From Sphingopyxis sp. DBS4 (GTDB lineage: Bacteria > Pseudomonadota > Alphaproteobacteria > Sphingomonadales > Sphingomonadaceae): DNA of 64,000 nucleotides. The notes under the pieces were generated by a model, which was not told where the DNA came from, searched no databases, and was given only the letters and a program-made list of their open reading frames with translations. The translations under genes were made by a program, and so were the position numbers. Shown piece after piece: positions 35,045-43,552 of the stretch; the stretch's first letter is position 1, and each line of letters opens with the position of its first letter. The stretch lies in contig NZ_CP102384.1 in the NCBI RefSeq assembly GCF_024628865.1, positions 1,313,001 to 1,377,000 on the forward strand. The letters run 5' to 3'.

Positions 35045-35488
35045 TCAGCGCCTGATCGTCACGACCGGCGGCTCGCCCCAATCGGCCTCGAACGCGCCGT
35101 GCAACGCGCGCACGCGGCGCTTGCCGATCCGCTGTTCGAGCAGCGCGCCCAGCTGTTCGACGATCGCATTGGCATCTTCGTGCATCTGCGCGCCGCGCTC
35201 GGCGAGCGTCACGATCTTGATCCGGCCGTCCTCGGGATCGGGTTCGAGCGCGAAGAAGCCCGCCTTGACCAGGCTCCCGATCGTCGTGTGCACCGCCTGG
35301 CGCGACAGGCGAAGCGCCCGGGCGATATCCGCCGGGCGCCGCGTGCCGACGAGGACGTGCAGAATGACCATCGATTCGGCGCGCGTGACGGGCTCCCAGC
35401 CTGCGGCCTTGAGGCTGCGTTGCAGCGCGTCGTCGAACCATTCGAAGCCCTCGAGCAGGGGAGCGATAAGGTAGTTGGTCGACTGCAT
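35045..35488 (-). CDS. MarR family transcriptional regulator
   Basis: A 147-residue winged-helix protein: TRAESMVILHVLVGTRRPADIARALRLSRQAVHTTIGSLVKAGF is the recognition region, and EPDPEDGRIKIVTLAERG the wing. It is convergent with the receptor-MFS operon. Two palindromes lie within 40 bases upstream of its ATG, between it and the next receptor gene, and are likely its autoregulatory sites. Ligand unknown; this family commonly senses phenolics. Confidence 0.9.
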   Translation of the reverse strand: MQSTNYLIAPLLEGFEWFDDALQRSLKAAGWEPVTRAESMVILHVLVGTRRPADIARALRLSRQAVHTTIGSLVKAGFFALEPDPEDGRIKIVTLAERGAQMHEDANAIVEQLGALLEQRIGKRRVRALHGAFEADWGEPPVVTIRR

Positions 35489-35497
35489 TCCCGGTGT

Positions 35498-35525
35498 CTA
35501 TGCATAGGACTTGCCGATAGGCAAG
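35498..35525. promoter_or_regulatory. Palindromes before marR, candidate operators
   Basis: CTATGCATAG (35498-35507) and CTTGCCGATAGGCAAG (35510-35525, 6-base arms around GATA) are adjacent perfect inverted repeats starting 10 bases upstream of the MarR start codon. Confidence 0.55.
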
Positions 35526-35628
35526 CGACGAGCGGATGCGGAAGCACGGGATGTCGAGGTGTGCCGGTGATGCGGCTTTCGGCACCTCTCCGCACTCGCC
35601 GCGATCGGGCCGCGCAACGGCGGTGCGG

Positions 35629-35660
35629 GAAAGGCGGGGCAGAGGAATGGCCACCCCGCC
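35629..35660 (-). terminator. Possible terminator after the TonB receptor at 35672
   Basis: On the minus strand GGCGGGG (35660-35654) and CCCCGCC (35639-35633) form a 7-base stem with a 14-base loop, followed by TTTCC. It lies 12 bases after the receptor stop. The T-run is weak. Confidence 0.4.
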
Positions 35661-35671
35661 GTTCCCGAAGG

Positions 35672-38044
35672 TCAGAAGCGATAGCGCGCTTCGAGCGAAT
35701 AGGTGCGCGGCGCGCCCGGAAGCGCCGAGTTGAACTGAAGCAGCGCCGCGAGCGGCATACCGCCGACATAATAGACTTTGTTGAAGGCGTTCTTGAGGTT
35801 GGCCGACAGCGACCAGCCGGCCGCTTCATCCTCGATGCCGATCCGGAAATTGGCGATCGAATAGCCGGGCAGATGCGCGGTCGGGTTAAGGTTGCCCGAC
35901 GCGATGTAGAAGGTGCCGGTCTGCGAATAGAGGTCGCCGCGCAGCGATGCGGTGAGGCGGCTCGACACCGGCGCCGAAATCTCGCCATAGACGGTGCCCG
36001 ACCATTCGGGAGTATCGGGCACCGTGCCGAGCAGGATCGTGCCGCCGAACGCCGGGGTCAGACCGTTGGTGAAGCGTGCGTGGGTATAGTTGAGATTGCC
36101 GCCGATGCGCAGCCAGTCGGTCAGCCGCAGATCGCCGTCGAGCTCGAACCCATAGACTTTGGTGCGCGGGACGTTGACGGCCAGAGAGGCGGGGCCGTTG
36201 ATGTCGGCAAAGGCGTTTCGCTGCCCGTTCTTGATCCACATATTGTAGAGCGCGATGTTGAACCGCGCGGGCATCGTGGCGAGAAGGCCCTGGAATTTGG
36301 CGCCGGCCTCGACATCGGTGACGGTTTCGGTGCCATAGCTGTTGCCGTTCACCGTGGCGTCGCCGACGATCGGCGGCGAACTGCCGTTGAAACCTCCATT
36401 GCGATAGCTGCGGCGCGTAACCGCATAGAGCAGGACGTCGTCGCTGATCTGGTTCTGCAATCCGAAGGTCCAGCTCAGGTTGCGGATCGTCTTGCGCTGG
36501 TCGTTGTCCGCCACGCCGCTGGCAATTTGCGCCGGCGTCGCATAGCTGTTGTCGATCGGCAGCGTCCGTCCGCGCACGGTTTCGCTGGTGTAGCGAAGGC
36601 CCGCCGTCACGCCGAACCCGCCGCCGAGCTGATAGGTGCCCTGGCCGTAAAAGGCGTAGCTGTTGTTATAGGCGACGTCCGAATTGACCGACAGCGGCGA
36701 CAGGCCGAGATCGCCGAACACGTCGAGGAAGGTCGCCTGGCGGAACACGTTCGATTTCTCGCTCGATAGATAGAAGCCGAGGGCATAGGTGAGCCTGTCG
36801 GCGGCGAGCGTGCCAAGAAGTTGCAGTTCCTCCGACAGGATCGTCGTTCGCGTATGGCCGCCGGGCCGTCCGACCTCGTCGATTTCGCCGTCGCCCGCGA
36901 CGCCGAAGGGTGAACCGTCGGTGTCGCCGCGAACATCGGTCTTCAGATGCGCATAGCCGATGATGTTCTTGAGCTTGGTCGTGTCGTTGAGATCGACCGA
37001 TGTCGAGTTGGTGACGATCAGATTTTCGGCGCGATAGAAATTGGCGTCGTTGGTCGCGATCGTGAATGGCCCGCGCGCTTTCTGGATCGCCAGGAAGTCG
37101 GCGAGACCGCCGGCGGGGATCGTCGGGTTGGTGTGCCGGCTGAGATAGCCGTCCCAGGCACCGGGGCCGAAGACGAGATCGAGGCCGGGAGAATAGAAGA
37201 GAGTCACCGCCGCCGCGGTGGGCTGCGTCGGATCGAGCGCATAGAGGACCGACTGGGTGCTGGTTCCGTCGGCCTTGTAGTAATCGACGACCAGATCATT
37301 CTCGAAGCCGCCCTCGCCGCGCCAGGTCAGGCTGCCGCGTACGCCATAGCGTTCGATCGAGCCGGGCCGCGACCCGTCGTAGAGATTGTGCTGGAATCCG
37401 GTCTGGTCGCTGTAGAAGCCCGCGACGCGCGCAAGCAGCCGGTCGTCGACGATCGGCAGGTTCAGCGCGCCTTCGAGCTGCACCGTGTCGTAATTGCCGT
37501 AGCGCGCGCTGAGATAGCCCCCGAATTCATTGGTCGGCTTGGCCGAGGTGAACAGCACCGCGCCGCCCGTCGCGTTGCGGCCGAACAAGGTGCCCTGCGG
37601 TCCCTTGAGCACCTGGACCGATTGCAAGTCATAGAAGGAGGTCGCGCCGCTGCCGCCGCCGCTGTTGCTGCTGATCTGCACTTCGTTGAAATAGGGGAGG
37701 ACGCCGGGACGGGTGCCGGTGAACTGGTCGACCGATTGCCCGCGAAGCGAGAAGTTCACTTCGTTCGAGGTCGCGCCCGCGCGCACCGACAGGCCGGGCG
37801 CGGCGAATTGCAGGTCGGCCTCCGACCGCACATTCTGTTCGGCCAGTTCCTGCATACCGACGACATCGACCGCGACCGGCGTGCGCGACAGGCTTTCGTC
37901 GCGGCGCTGCGCGGTGACGATAATGTCCTCATTTCCCGCTGTCGTTTTGCTGGCGCTGTCCGCCGTCGTCTGGGCGAGGGCCGGCGCGGCACCTCCCAGC
38001 ATCGCGGCGGCCATCGCAAATCCGCTGATCCCGTGCCTCGGCAT
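35672..38044 (-). CDS. TonB-dependent receptor of the split-dikinase regulon
   Basis: A receptor of about 790 residues: signal peptide cleaved after APALA, EDIIVTAQRRDESLSRTPVAV, plug motif VQVLKGPQGTLFGRNATGGA, and a barrel ending TYSLEARYRF. The ATG at 38044 has GGAG seven bases upstream; the frame to 38068 is less likely. A 16-base site at 38088-38103 resembles two sites around the tetR gene at 40344, so it probably imports the substrate of the dikinase/P450 cluster. Confidence 0.92.
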   Translation of the reverse strand: MPRHGISGFAMAAAMLGGAAPALAQTTADSASKTTAGNEDIIVTAQRRDESLSRTPVAVDVVGMQELAEQNVRSEADLQFAAPGLSVRAGATSNEVNFSLRGQSVDQFTGTRPGVLPYFNEVQISSNSGGGSGATSFYDLQSVQVLKGPQGTLFGRNATGGAVLFTSAKPTNEFGGYLSARYGNYDTVQLEGALNLPIVDDRLLARVAGFYSDQTGFQHNLYDGSRPGSIERYGVRGSLTWRGEGGFENDLVVDYYKADGTSTQSVLYALDPTQPTAAAVTLFYSPGLDLVFGPGAWDGYLSRHTNPTIPAGGLADFLAIQKARGPFTIATNDANFYRAENLIVTNSTSVDLNDTTKLKNIIGYAHLKTDVRGDTDGSPFGVAGDGEIDEVGRPGGHTRTTILSEELQLLGTLAADRLTYALGFYLSSEKSNVFRQATFLDVFGDLGLSPLSVNSDVAYNNSYAFYGQGTYQLGGGFGVTAGLRYTSETVRGRTLPIDNSYATPAQIASGVADNDQRKTIRNLSWTFGLQNQISDDVLLYAVTRRSYRNGGFNGSSPPIVGDATVNGNSYGTETVTDVEAGAKFQGLLATMPARFNIALYNMWIKNGQRNAFADINGPASLAVNVPRTKVYGFELDGDLRLTDWLRIGGNLNYTHARFTNGLTPAFGGTILLGTVPDTPEWSGTVYGEISAPVSSRLTASLRGDLYSQTGTFYIASGNLNPTAHLPGYSIANFRIGIEDEAAGWSLSANLKNAFNKVYYVGGMPLAALLQFNSALPGAPRTYSLEARYRF

Positions 38045-38087
38045 CGTCTCTCTCCCCAGGCTCCGCACCTTCGGGCGCGTGTTGTCT

Positions 38088-38103
38088 GTAATTAATTACT
38101 TAC
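38088..38103. promoter_or_regulatory. TetR-regulon operator, site 1
   Basis: GTAATTAATTACTTAC, 44 bases before the receptor start codon. It shares GTAA at the left and ACTTAC at the right with sites 2 and 3. GTAATTAATTAC within it is a perfect palindrome. Confidence 0.65.
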
Positions 38104-38120
38104 ATGAGCGATTGCGCCTG

Positions 38121-40217
38121 TCAACCGGCTTCCTGACGACCCTCGGCTTCGGCGCGGGTCATCCCCGCCAGGCGGATGAGATATTCGTGCAATTCGAACC
38201 AGATATTGTGATAGGAATCGATTTTCGGGGAGGCGAGATAGGGGGTTTCTCCCGCTTGTAACCGGGCGAAAGCCGCTTCAAGGCGGGTGCGGAAAAAGGG
38301 GAGCGGCCCGCGCGGCTCGATCGCCTCCAGCCACGCCATTGTGTCGCGGTGCAGCCCGGACATCCGGCCCAATATGGCGGCGTCATAATCGGGGTCGCTA
38401 TGGTTGTTGAAGACCGGGGCGCCGTCTGACGGCCGCATCTGCCAGCCGGTGACGAGCGTCTTGAAATCGTCGTTGAGTATGTGAAACGCAGCGAGGCGAT
38501 CGCGCGCGGCGTCAAGTCCCATCGCATCCCGATGCGCCGCGACCATCTGATCGCCGCGTGCCTTGCCTGAGTCGGTCACCTTGATGAAACGGGGCGAGGA
38601 GGCATCGAGAAATTCATCCAGCCCGGAGAGCTTCGCCGCCAGCGCGTCGCTGTCCAGCCGCCCGATTTCGATCGCGGCATCGCGGGGACAGAATCCCTTC
38701 AGCGCGACGAGCAGGACCAGTTCATCGTCGGACAGCGCCGACTGCACGGCGCCGATGCCGCCGTCCGCGGGGCCATCCCGCCAGCCCATCATCACCACGG
38801 CCTCGGGCGTAAGATGCGTCTCGCAGGCAAGCGCGCCGGCGAATATCTCGCCACTCTCGCCGTCGATCGACAGGATCGCACCCTCGTCGATTCGCATTCC
38901 TTCCACCGAAATGCCGCCTTCGACGAATTGCATCGCGCTCCAGCCGACCACCGCAGGCTTGCCCCAGCCGCGCGCGACCACCGCCGCATGGCTGGCGAGC
39001 CCGCCGCGGGAGGTCAGCAGCCCTGCGGCGGCGGCGATGCCTTCGATATCCTCGGGCGAGGTTTCGGGGCGCGCGAGAATTACCGCTTCGCCCTGCGCCA
39101 CAAGGTTGACGGCGCGCTCGGCGCAGGTCACCAGCTTTCCCGAAGCAACGCCCGGCGACGCACCAAGGCCGGCGCCCAAGGCGCTTTCGTCGCCGGCGAT
39201 ACGCCGCGAACGCGCTGCGGCGCCGAGCAGATGCCCGACCCTGTCCAACGCTTCGCTCCGTGTCAGAGGAAAGTCGGGGTCGAGCGCCATGTCGTGCGCG
39301 ATCCGGATCGCCGCTTCGGGCGATCGCTTGCCGGGGCGCGCCTGCAATATCCACAGCTTTCCAGATTCGATGGTGAATTCGACATCGACCAGATCGCGAT
39401 AGTGACGCTCGATCGCGTCGAGGCAGCGGTCGAGCGCTGCGGCGGCGTCGGGCAGCCGGCTCGGCAATTGGGCAATGTCGATCGTCTGGTGGGCGCCCGA
39501 TACCACGTCCTCGCCCTGCGCCTGAAACAGAATGTCGCCGAAGATCTGCGGTTCGCCGTCGGAGGGATTGCGGCTGAAGACCACGCCCGTCCCCGACATC
39601 GCGTCGCGATTGCCGAAGACCATCGCCTGGATATTGACCGCGGTCCCGGCGTCGTCGGCGATTGCCTCGATCCGCCGATAGGCTTTGGCACGCTCGCTGT
39701 TCCACGACTGGAACACGGCCTCGATCGCCGCGCGCAACTGCGCGCGCGGCGCATCGGGTGGCGCGTGACCCACTGATTTGACGAAGGATTCGTGGAGGCG
39801 GTGCAGGCAATCGCGGGCGAAATCCTCGTCGCCGCCGCTACGCGCCGCGAGCCCCGGCACGATATCGGCGTTGAGCCCGACGTTGAGCACCGTGTCCATC
39901 ATCCCCGGCATCGATGCCGCGCCGCCCGACCGGACGCTGAGGAGCAGGGGATTGACCGCATCGCCGAAGCGTCGCCCCAGCATCGTCTCGATCTGCGCGA
40001 GATGCGTCTCGATCGCCTCGTCGAACGCGGGCGACCAGCCCGAGCGCAGATAGTGCCGGCACGCGCCGGTGCCCAAGGTGAAGCCCGGCGGCACCGGCAG
40101 CCCCATGGCGCGGGTCATGTCGGAAAGACTCTTGCCCTTGCCGCCCAGCAGTTCGAGGCGTTGGGCGTCCGACAGCGCGTGGGGTGCATCGAACATGAAG
40201 GCGATCGCTTCGCTCAT
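38121..40217 (-). CDS. Pyruvate-phosphate-dikinase-like protein: ATP-grasp plus phosphohistidine domain, no PEP barrel
   Basis: A 698-residue protein. Residues 1-300 match the PPDK ATP-grasp: ELLGGKGKSLSDM, LLLSVRSGGAASMPGMMDT, MVFGNRDAMSGTGVVFSRNP, VDVEFTIESGKLWILQARPG. Residues 350-440 are the swivelling domain with GGLASHAAVVARGWGKPAVVG, His410 being the expected phosphate carrier. The C-terminal PEP/pyruvate TIM barrel of normal PPDK (about 870 residues) is absent; residues 480-698 instead look like a small winged-helix-like and helical region. An operator lies 92 bases upstream, and tetR is next on the same strand. It probably generates a phosphohistidine from ATP for transfer to a non-pyruvate acceptor, together with the protein at 43553-45262 (inference). 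Confidence 0.85.
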   Translation of the reverse strand: MSEAIAFMFDAPHALSDAQRLELLGGKGKSLSDMTRAMGLPVPPGFTLGTGACRHYLRSGWSPAFDEAIETHLAQIETMLGRRFGDAVNPLLLSVRSGGAASMPGMMDTVLNVGLNADIVPGLAARSGGDEDFARDCLHRLHESFVKSVGHAPPDAPRAQLRAAIEAVFQSWNSERAKAYRRIEAIADDAGTAVNIQAMVFGNRDAMSGTGVVFSRNPSDGEPQIFGDILFQAQGEDVVSGAHQTIDIAQLPSRLPDAAAALDRCLDAIERHYRDLVDVEFTIESGKLWILQARPGKRSPEAAIRIAHDMALDPDFPLTRSEALDRVGHLLGAAARSRRIAGDESALGAGLGASPGVASGKLVTCAERAVNLVAQGEAVILARPETSPEDIEGIAAAAGLLTSRGGLASHAAVVARGWGKPAVVGWSAMQFVEGGISVEGMRIDEGAILSIDGESGEIFAGALACETHLTPEAVVMMGWRDGPADGGIGAVQSALSDDELVLLVALKGFCPRDAAIEIGRLDSDALAAKLSGLDEFLDASSPRFIKVTDSGKARGDQMVAAHRDAMGLDAARDRLAAFHILNDDFKTLVTGWQMRPSDGAPVFNNHSDPDYDAAILGRMSGLHRDTMAWLEAIEPRGPLPFFRTRLEAAFARLQAGETPYLASPKIDSYHNIWFELHEYLIRLAGMTRAEAEGRQEAG

Positions 40218-40308
40218 CTCCGGCGATCCGTCACCGTCGAGCGCGCCGCTGGGCAGTCCGCCATGCCAGTCTCCTCTTCCCGGCCGATCTTGCTTGACCA
40301 GCTTTTAT

Positions 40309-40324
40309 GTAAGCAAACACTTAC
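40309..40324. promoter_or_regulatory. TetR-regulon operator, site 2
   Basis: GTAAGCAAACACTTAC, between the tetR stop (40344) and the dikinase-like start (40217). GTAAG and CTTAC are inverted arms around 6 bases, as in site 3. Confidence 0.75.
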
Positions 40325-40343
40325 TTCTGGAGGCCGGGATAAG

Positions 40344-41009
40344 TCAATCGGGCTTTCTGTCCGTGCCGTCGCCGCGATGTTCGAACAGCGGTAGCATCAT
40401 CTGCGCGAGTTGTTTGGCGCTTGCCGCGGTATCGAGCCGGGTGCCGCGAAAATGCGCGTTGGCCGCGACGAAAAAGCTGATCCCGATTCCGGCGATCGCC
40501 AGGAAATGCTGGTCGAGCTTGCTGCCGGGGGCATCCGACGGCATCGCGGTCGCGGTCCGTCGCGCCCAGCCTTCGATCAGCGGAACGATGCGCTTGGCAT
40601 AGAATTCCGGGCCATAGCTGCCGCTGCCGAACAGCGCGATGCCCAGCAGCGGAAACACCTCGTCCATATGGCTCAGATATTGCTCCGCGCCGCGTTCGAG
40701 GAGCTGGAGCTGGGTTTCCGCATCGGCCGCAGTCGCGACCAACCGTCCCGCATGATTATAGGTTTCGAGCCAGCTTTCGAGCGGCTCGATCACCGCGGCG
40801 TCGAACAATTCCTCCTTCGATGCGAAGTGGCGATAGATCAGCGCTTCGTTGATCTTCGCTTCGACCGCGATGTCCTTGGTCCGGGCGCCCGCATAACCGC
40901 AGCGGATGAACACTTCGGTCGCCGCCGCCAGGATCGATTCGCGGCGTTCCGCAGATGAAATGCGGCTCGTCGCTTTCTTCGGCCGGGCTTGCGCTTTGGT
41001 CACCACCAT
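40344..41009 (-). CDS. TetR family regulator of the dikinase/P450 cluster
   Basis: A 221-residue repressor. A basic leader (VVTKAQARPKKATSRISSAE) is followed by the helix-turn-helix RRESILAAATEVFIRCGYAGARTKDIAVEAKINEALIYRHF and a C-terminal ligand domain. The ATG at 41009 is close behind GAGGG; a GTG at 41003 is better spaced. The frame to 41126 is unsupported. It is divergent from the amidohydrolase operon and upstream of the dikinase-like gene, with matching 16-base sites in both gaps and before the TonB receptor, so it probably represses all three units. Confidence 0.9.
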   Translation of the reverse strand: MVVTKAQARPKKATSRISSAERRESILAAATEVFIRCGYAGARTKDIAVEAKINEALIYRHFASKEELFDAAVIEPLESWLETYNHAGRLVATAADAETQLQLLERGAEQYLSHMDEVFPLLGIALFGSGSYGPEFYAKRIVPLIEGWARRTATAMPSDAPGSKLDQHFLAIAGIGISFFVAANAHFRGTRLDTAASAKQLAQMMLPLFEHRGDGTDRKPD

Positions 41010-41154
41010 CCCTCGATCTTCGGTCCGTGCAGTACGGCAAATAGCGTGATGGCGCCCCCGAATGCAAATCCGACCGGTTTCGGCGCCCGATCCCGCCAAC
41101 CTTTGCGGAGTCAGGCCTGGCGCCAAGAGGATTGACGCTCCCCGAATCCAGATG

Positions 41155-41170
41155 TAAGCATTTACTTACT
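41155..41170. promoter_or_regulatory. TetR-regulon operator, site 3
   Basis: GTAAGCATTTACTTAC in the 187-base gap between divergent tetR and the amidohydrolase gene, 26 bases before the ATG at 41197. It differs from site 2 at four spacer positions only. Confidence 0.78.
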
Positions 41171-41196
41171 TATAAAGCGAGAGAGGAATTTCATCG

Positions 41197-42414
41197 ATGT
41201 CCCGTGCCCCGCGCCTGATTTCGCCGGACGATCATCTGCAAGCGCCCGCGCATCTGTGGCAGACGCGTCTGCCGGCGCGGTTTCGGGATCAGGGCCCTTA
41301 TGTAAAGCGGATGACCGGCACCGCTTACGATGCCGGCGGCGGCAATTTCCGCTTTCGCGAGACACCCGACGGCGCGCTCGGCGATGTCTGGCATTATGAC
41401 GGAAAGCAGGTTCCGATCGTCAAGATTGCGGCGGCGGCTGGCTTTTACCCGCGTTCGTCGGTGAAGTTCGGGCCGAACACCTTCGACGAGATTCGCGAAG
41501 GCTGTTACAACGGCACGGCGCGCCTCGCCGACATGGATCAGGCCGGTATCCTCGCCTCGGCCAATTATCCCAACATGTTCGTCATGTTCGCGGGCGAGCA
41601 ATTCAGCTTCGCGTCGGACAAGCTGCTCGCGCTCGAATGCATCAAGGCCTATAACGACTTCGTGATCGAGGAATGGTGCGCGGGGTCGGGCGGCCGGCTG
41701 ATCCCGATGGGGATCGTTCCGCTCTGGGACGCCGACCTCGCGGTCGCCGAAGCTCATCGGCTCGCCAAGCTCGGTTTCAAGACCATCTCCTTTCCCGAGG
41801 CACCGCATCGGAGCGGTCTGCCGTCGATCTCGTCGCGCTATTGGGACGGGTTGTTCGAGGCGGTCGCCGATGCCGACATGGTGCTCTCGGTCCACATCGG
41901 CACCTCGCCGATGACGCTCGCCGCGCCCGATGCGCCGGCAGCGGTCGCGCATGTCGGCGCCTCCTATTATGTCATGCACTGTCTGATGGAGTTCCTCTGG
42001 TCGGGCGTCTTTGTGCGCTTTCCGCATCTCCGCGTCTCGTTCGCGGAATCGCAGCTCGGCCTCGTGCCCTACACGCTCGACCGCTGCGACTTCATCTGGG
42101 AGAATATCGTCATCGACGGCGTCGCCACCGTCGACCAGCGCGCGCTCCCCGAGAAGCCGTCGCATTACTTCCGGCAGAATTGCTACGTCTCCTATTTCCG
42201 CGACCCGGTCGGGCTGGAAATGACGCAGCACATCGGGATCGACAACATCATGTTCGAAACAGACTACCCGCATCTCGACTGCGACTGGCCCGATTGCCTG
42301 ACCGAGGCTGAGCAGATGGTCGCTCATCTGCCCCACGATGCGCAGGACAAGATTCTGTTCGGCAACGCGCACAGGCTGTTCCGGCTGGATATCAAGGAAC
42401 CGGCGCTCGCCTGA
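41197..42414 (+). CDS. Amidohydrolase family protein (COG2159, ACMSD-like)
   Basis: A 405-residue TIM-barrel metal enzyme. The N-terminal LISPDDHLQAP has DDH in place of the usual HxH, common in this subgroup. VLSVHIGTSP supplies a barrel His, and the C-terminal GIDNIMFETDYPHLDCDWP carries the conserved Asp. Relatives include ACMS decarboxylase and many uncharacterised hydrolases of catabolic clusters; hydrolysis or non-oxidative decarboxylation are both possible. AGAGAGGAATTTC precedes the ATG. First gene of a five-gene plus-strand operon running to the SDR at 47293, under TetR site 3. Confidence 0.87.
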   Translation: MSRAPRLISPDDHLQAPAHLWQTRLPARFRDQGPYVKRMTGTAYDAGGGNFRFRETPDGALGDVWHYDGKQVPIVKIAAAAGFYPRSSVKFGPNTFDEIREGCYNGTARLADMDQAGILASANYPNMFVMFAGEQFSFASDKLLALECIKAYNDFVIEEWCAGSGGRLIPMGIVPLWDADLAVAEAHRLAKLGFKTISFPEAPHRSGLPSISSRYWDGLFEAVADADMVLSVHIGTSPMTLAAPDAPAAVAHVGASYYVMHCLMEFLWSGVFVRFPHLRVSFAESQLGLVPYTLDRCDFIWENIVIDGVATVDQRALPEKPSHYFRQNCYVSYFRDPVGLEMTQHIGIDNIMFETDYPHLDCDWPDCLTEAEQMVAHLPHDAQDKILFGNAHRLFRLDIKEPALA

Positions 42415-42446
42415 GCCCCGCGAACGGATCAAGACAGGAGAGGGCG

Positions 42447-43496
42447 ATGAAGTTCACCGCGACCGAGCGGATGGCGCCGCACCGCATGCCGGATGCGGAC
42501 GAATATTTTCACAGGCCACCTGATCCGCTGCCCGAACGGTGGCAGGAAAATACGATGCTCGCGGCGTGGAACATCGACGAAGGGCACGGCTTTCTGGTTC
42601 ATACCAAGCGCTGGCCAGCGAAGGGCGACCATGAGGCGCATATCATCGTTTTCGTCGATGGCGTCGCCTCGTCGGCGATCCTGCACCGGCCGACCGGCGA
42701 CACCCTCCGCATCAACGACGAAATCCCCGAACTGCTGTTCGAGCCGGAGGTGCCGTGGAGCCGCTGGCGGCTGTGCGCCGAAATCCAGGGTGCGGGCGGC
42801 ATCGGTCCGCACGGCTTCCTCGCGCATGCGCCCCGCGGCGATACGATCGGCGCGATCGATATCGTCATGGAAAGCGATCTTCCTATTGCCGATTTCAACG
42901 CCGCGCTGGCCGAATGGGCCGAGACGCTGAGCGCGGCGGGGTCGCATTCGCACAATTCGGCGCAGGCGCATTATGAGCAGGGCGGTCGTTGGCACGGCAC
43001 GCTGCGCGTCGGCGGCCGGACAGTGAAGACCAGTGGGTTGTTCGTGCGCGATCATAGCTGGGGAGAACGCGTCGAGCGCGGGTTCGACTCCGGGGTGTTC
43101 TGGACGGCGTCGTCGCTCGATAACGGCAATATCTTCTGCAACGCGATCGGCTTTCCGCAGCCCGACGGTTCGGCGATCGGCACCGGCATATTGGTGAACC
43201 GCGACGGCGCGTTCCTGACCAACAAGGTCGGGGGGCGCTTCACCCCCGAGCCGGGCCTGCTCAGTTACGACCGATCGGAGTTGACGTTCGGGTTCGATAC
43301 GCCGGTCGTGCTGACCGGCGAAACCCACGTCCACGTACCCAAATATCTGCCCGGGTCGGGCTTCCGCCGCTATGACAATAATGCGATCTCGCGGGTGCGG
43401 ATCGGCGATCGTGTCGGCATGGGGTGCCTGGAATGGGCGGCGGTGCTCGAAAAGCATCAGGCCGACGATCTCGATCGCCTGCTCGAAGACGCATAA
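42447..43496 (+). CDS. CrtC/AttH-like lipocalin-fold protein, function unknown
   Basis: A 349-residue protein. Its clearest motif is VRDHSWGERVER near residue 200, with SSLDNGNIFCNAIGFPQ after it, as in the DUF7064/hydroxyneurosporene-synthase-like families, where such proteins hydrate or bind hydrophobic molecules. Other segments, such as GHGFLVHTKRWPAKGDHEAH, fit beta-barrel strands. CAGGAGAGGGCG precedes the ATG. It sits between the amidohydrolase and the PEP-utilising gene. No catalytic assignment is possible; the domain names are from memory. Confidence 0.65.
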   Translation: MKFTATERMAPHRMPDADEYFHRPPDPLPERWQENTMLAAWNIDEGHGFLVHTKRWPAKGDHEAHIIVFVDGVASSAILHRPTGDTLRINDEIPELLFEPEVPWSRWRLCAEIQGAGGIGPHGFLAHAPRGDTIGAIDIVMESDLPIADFNAALAEWAETLSAAGSHSHNSAQAHYEQGGRWHGTLRVGGRTVKTSGLFVRDHSWGERVERGFDSGVFWTASSLDNGNIFCNAIGFPQPDGSAIGTGILVNRDGAFLTNKVGGRFTPEPGLLSYDRSELTFGFDTPVVLTGETHVHVPKYLPGSGFRRYDNNAISRVRIGDRVGMGCLEWAAVLEKHQADDLDRLLEDA

Positions 43497-43552
43497 GAAA
43501 CCGACCCGCCGACCGGCAAAATGCCGGCGACTGGATCGGGGGAGAGGATTGC

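Noticed and set aside
34398..35654. A 418-codon minus-strand frame across the VOC gene and marR
   Set aside because: It runs antisense to the VOC gene and out of frame through marR; both of those genes have clear domains.
38121..40217. Ordinary pyruvate phosphate dikinase of central metabolism
   Set aside because: The C-terminal PEP/pyruvate barrel is missing and the gene lies in a TetR-controlled catabolic regulon.
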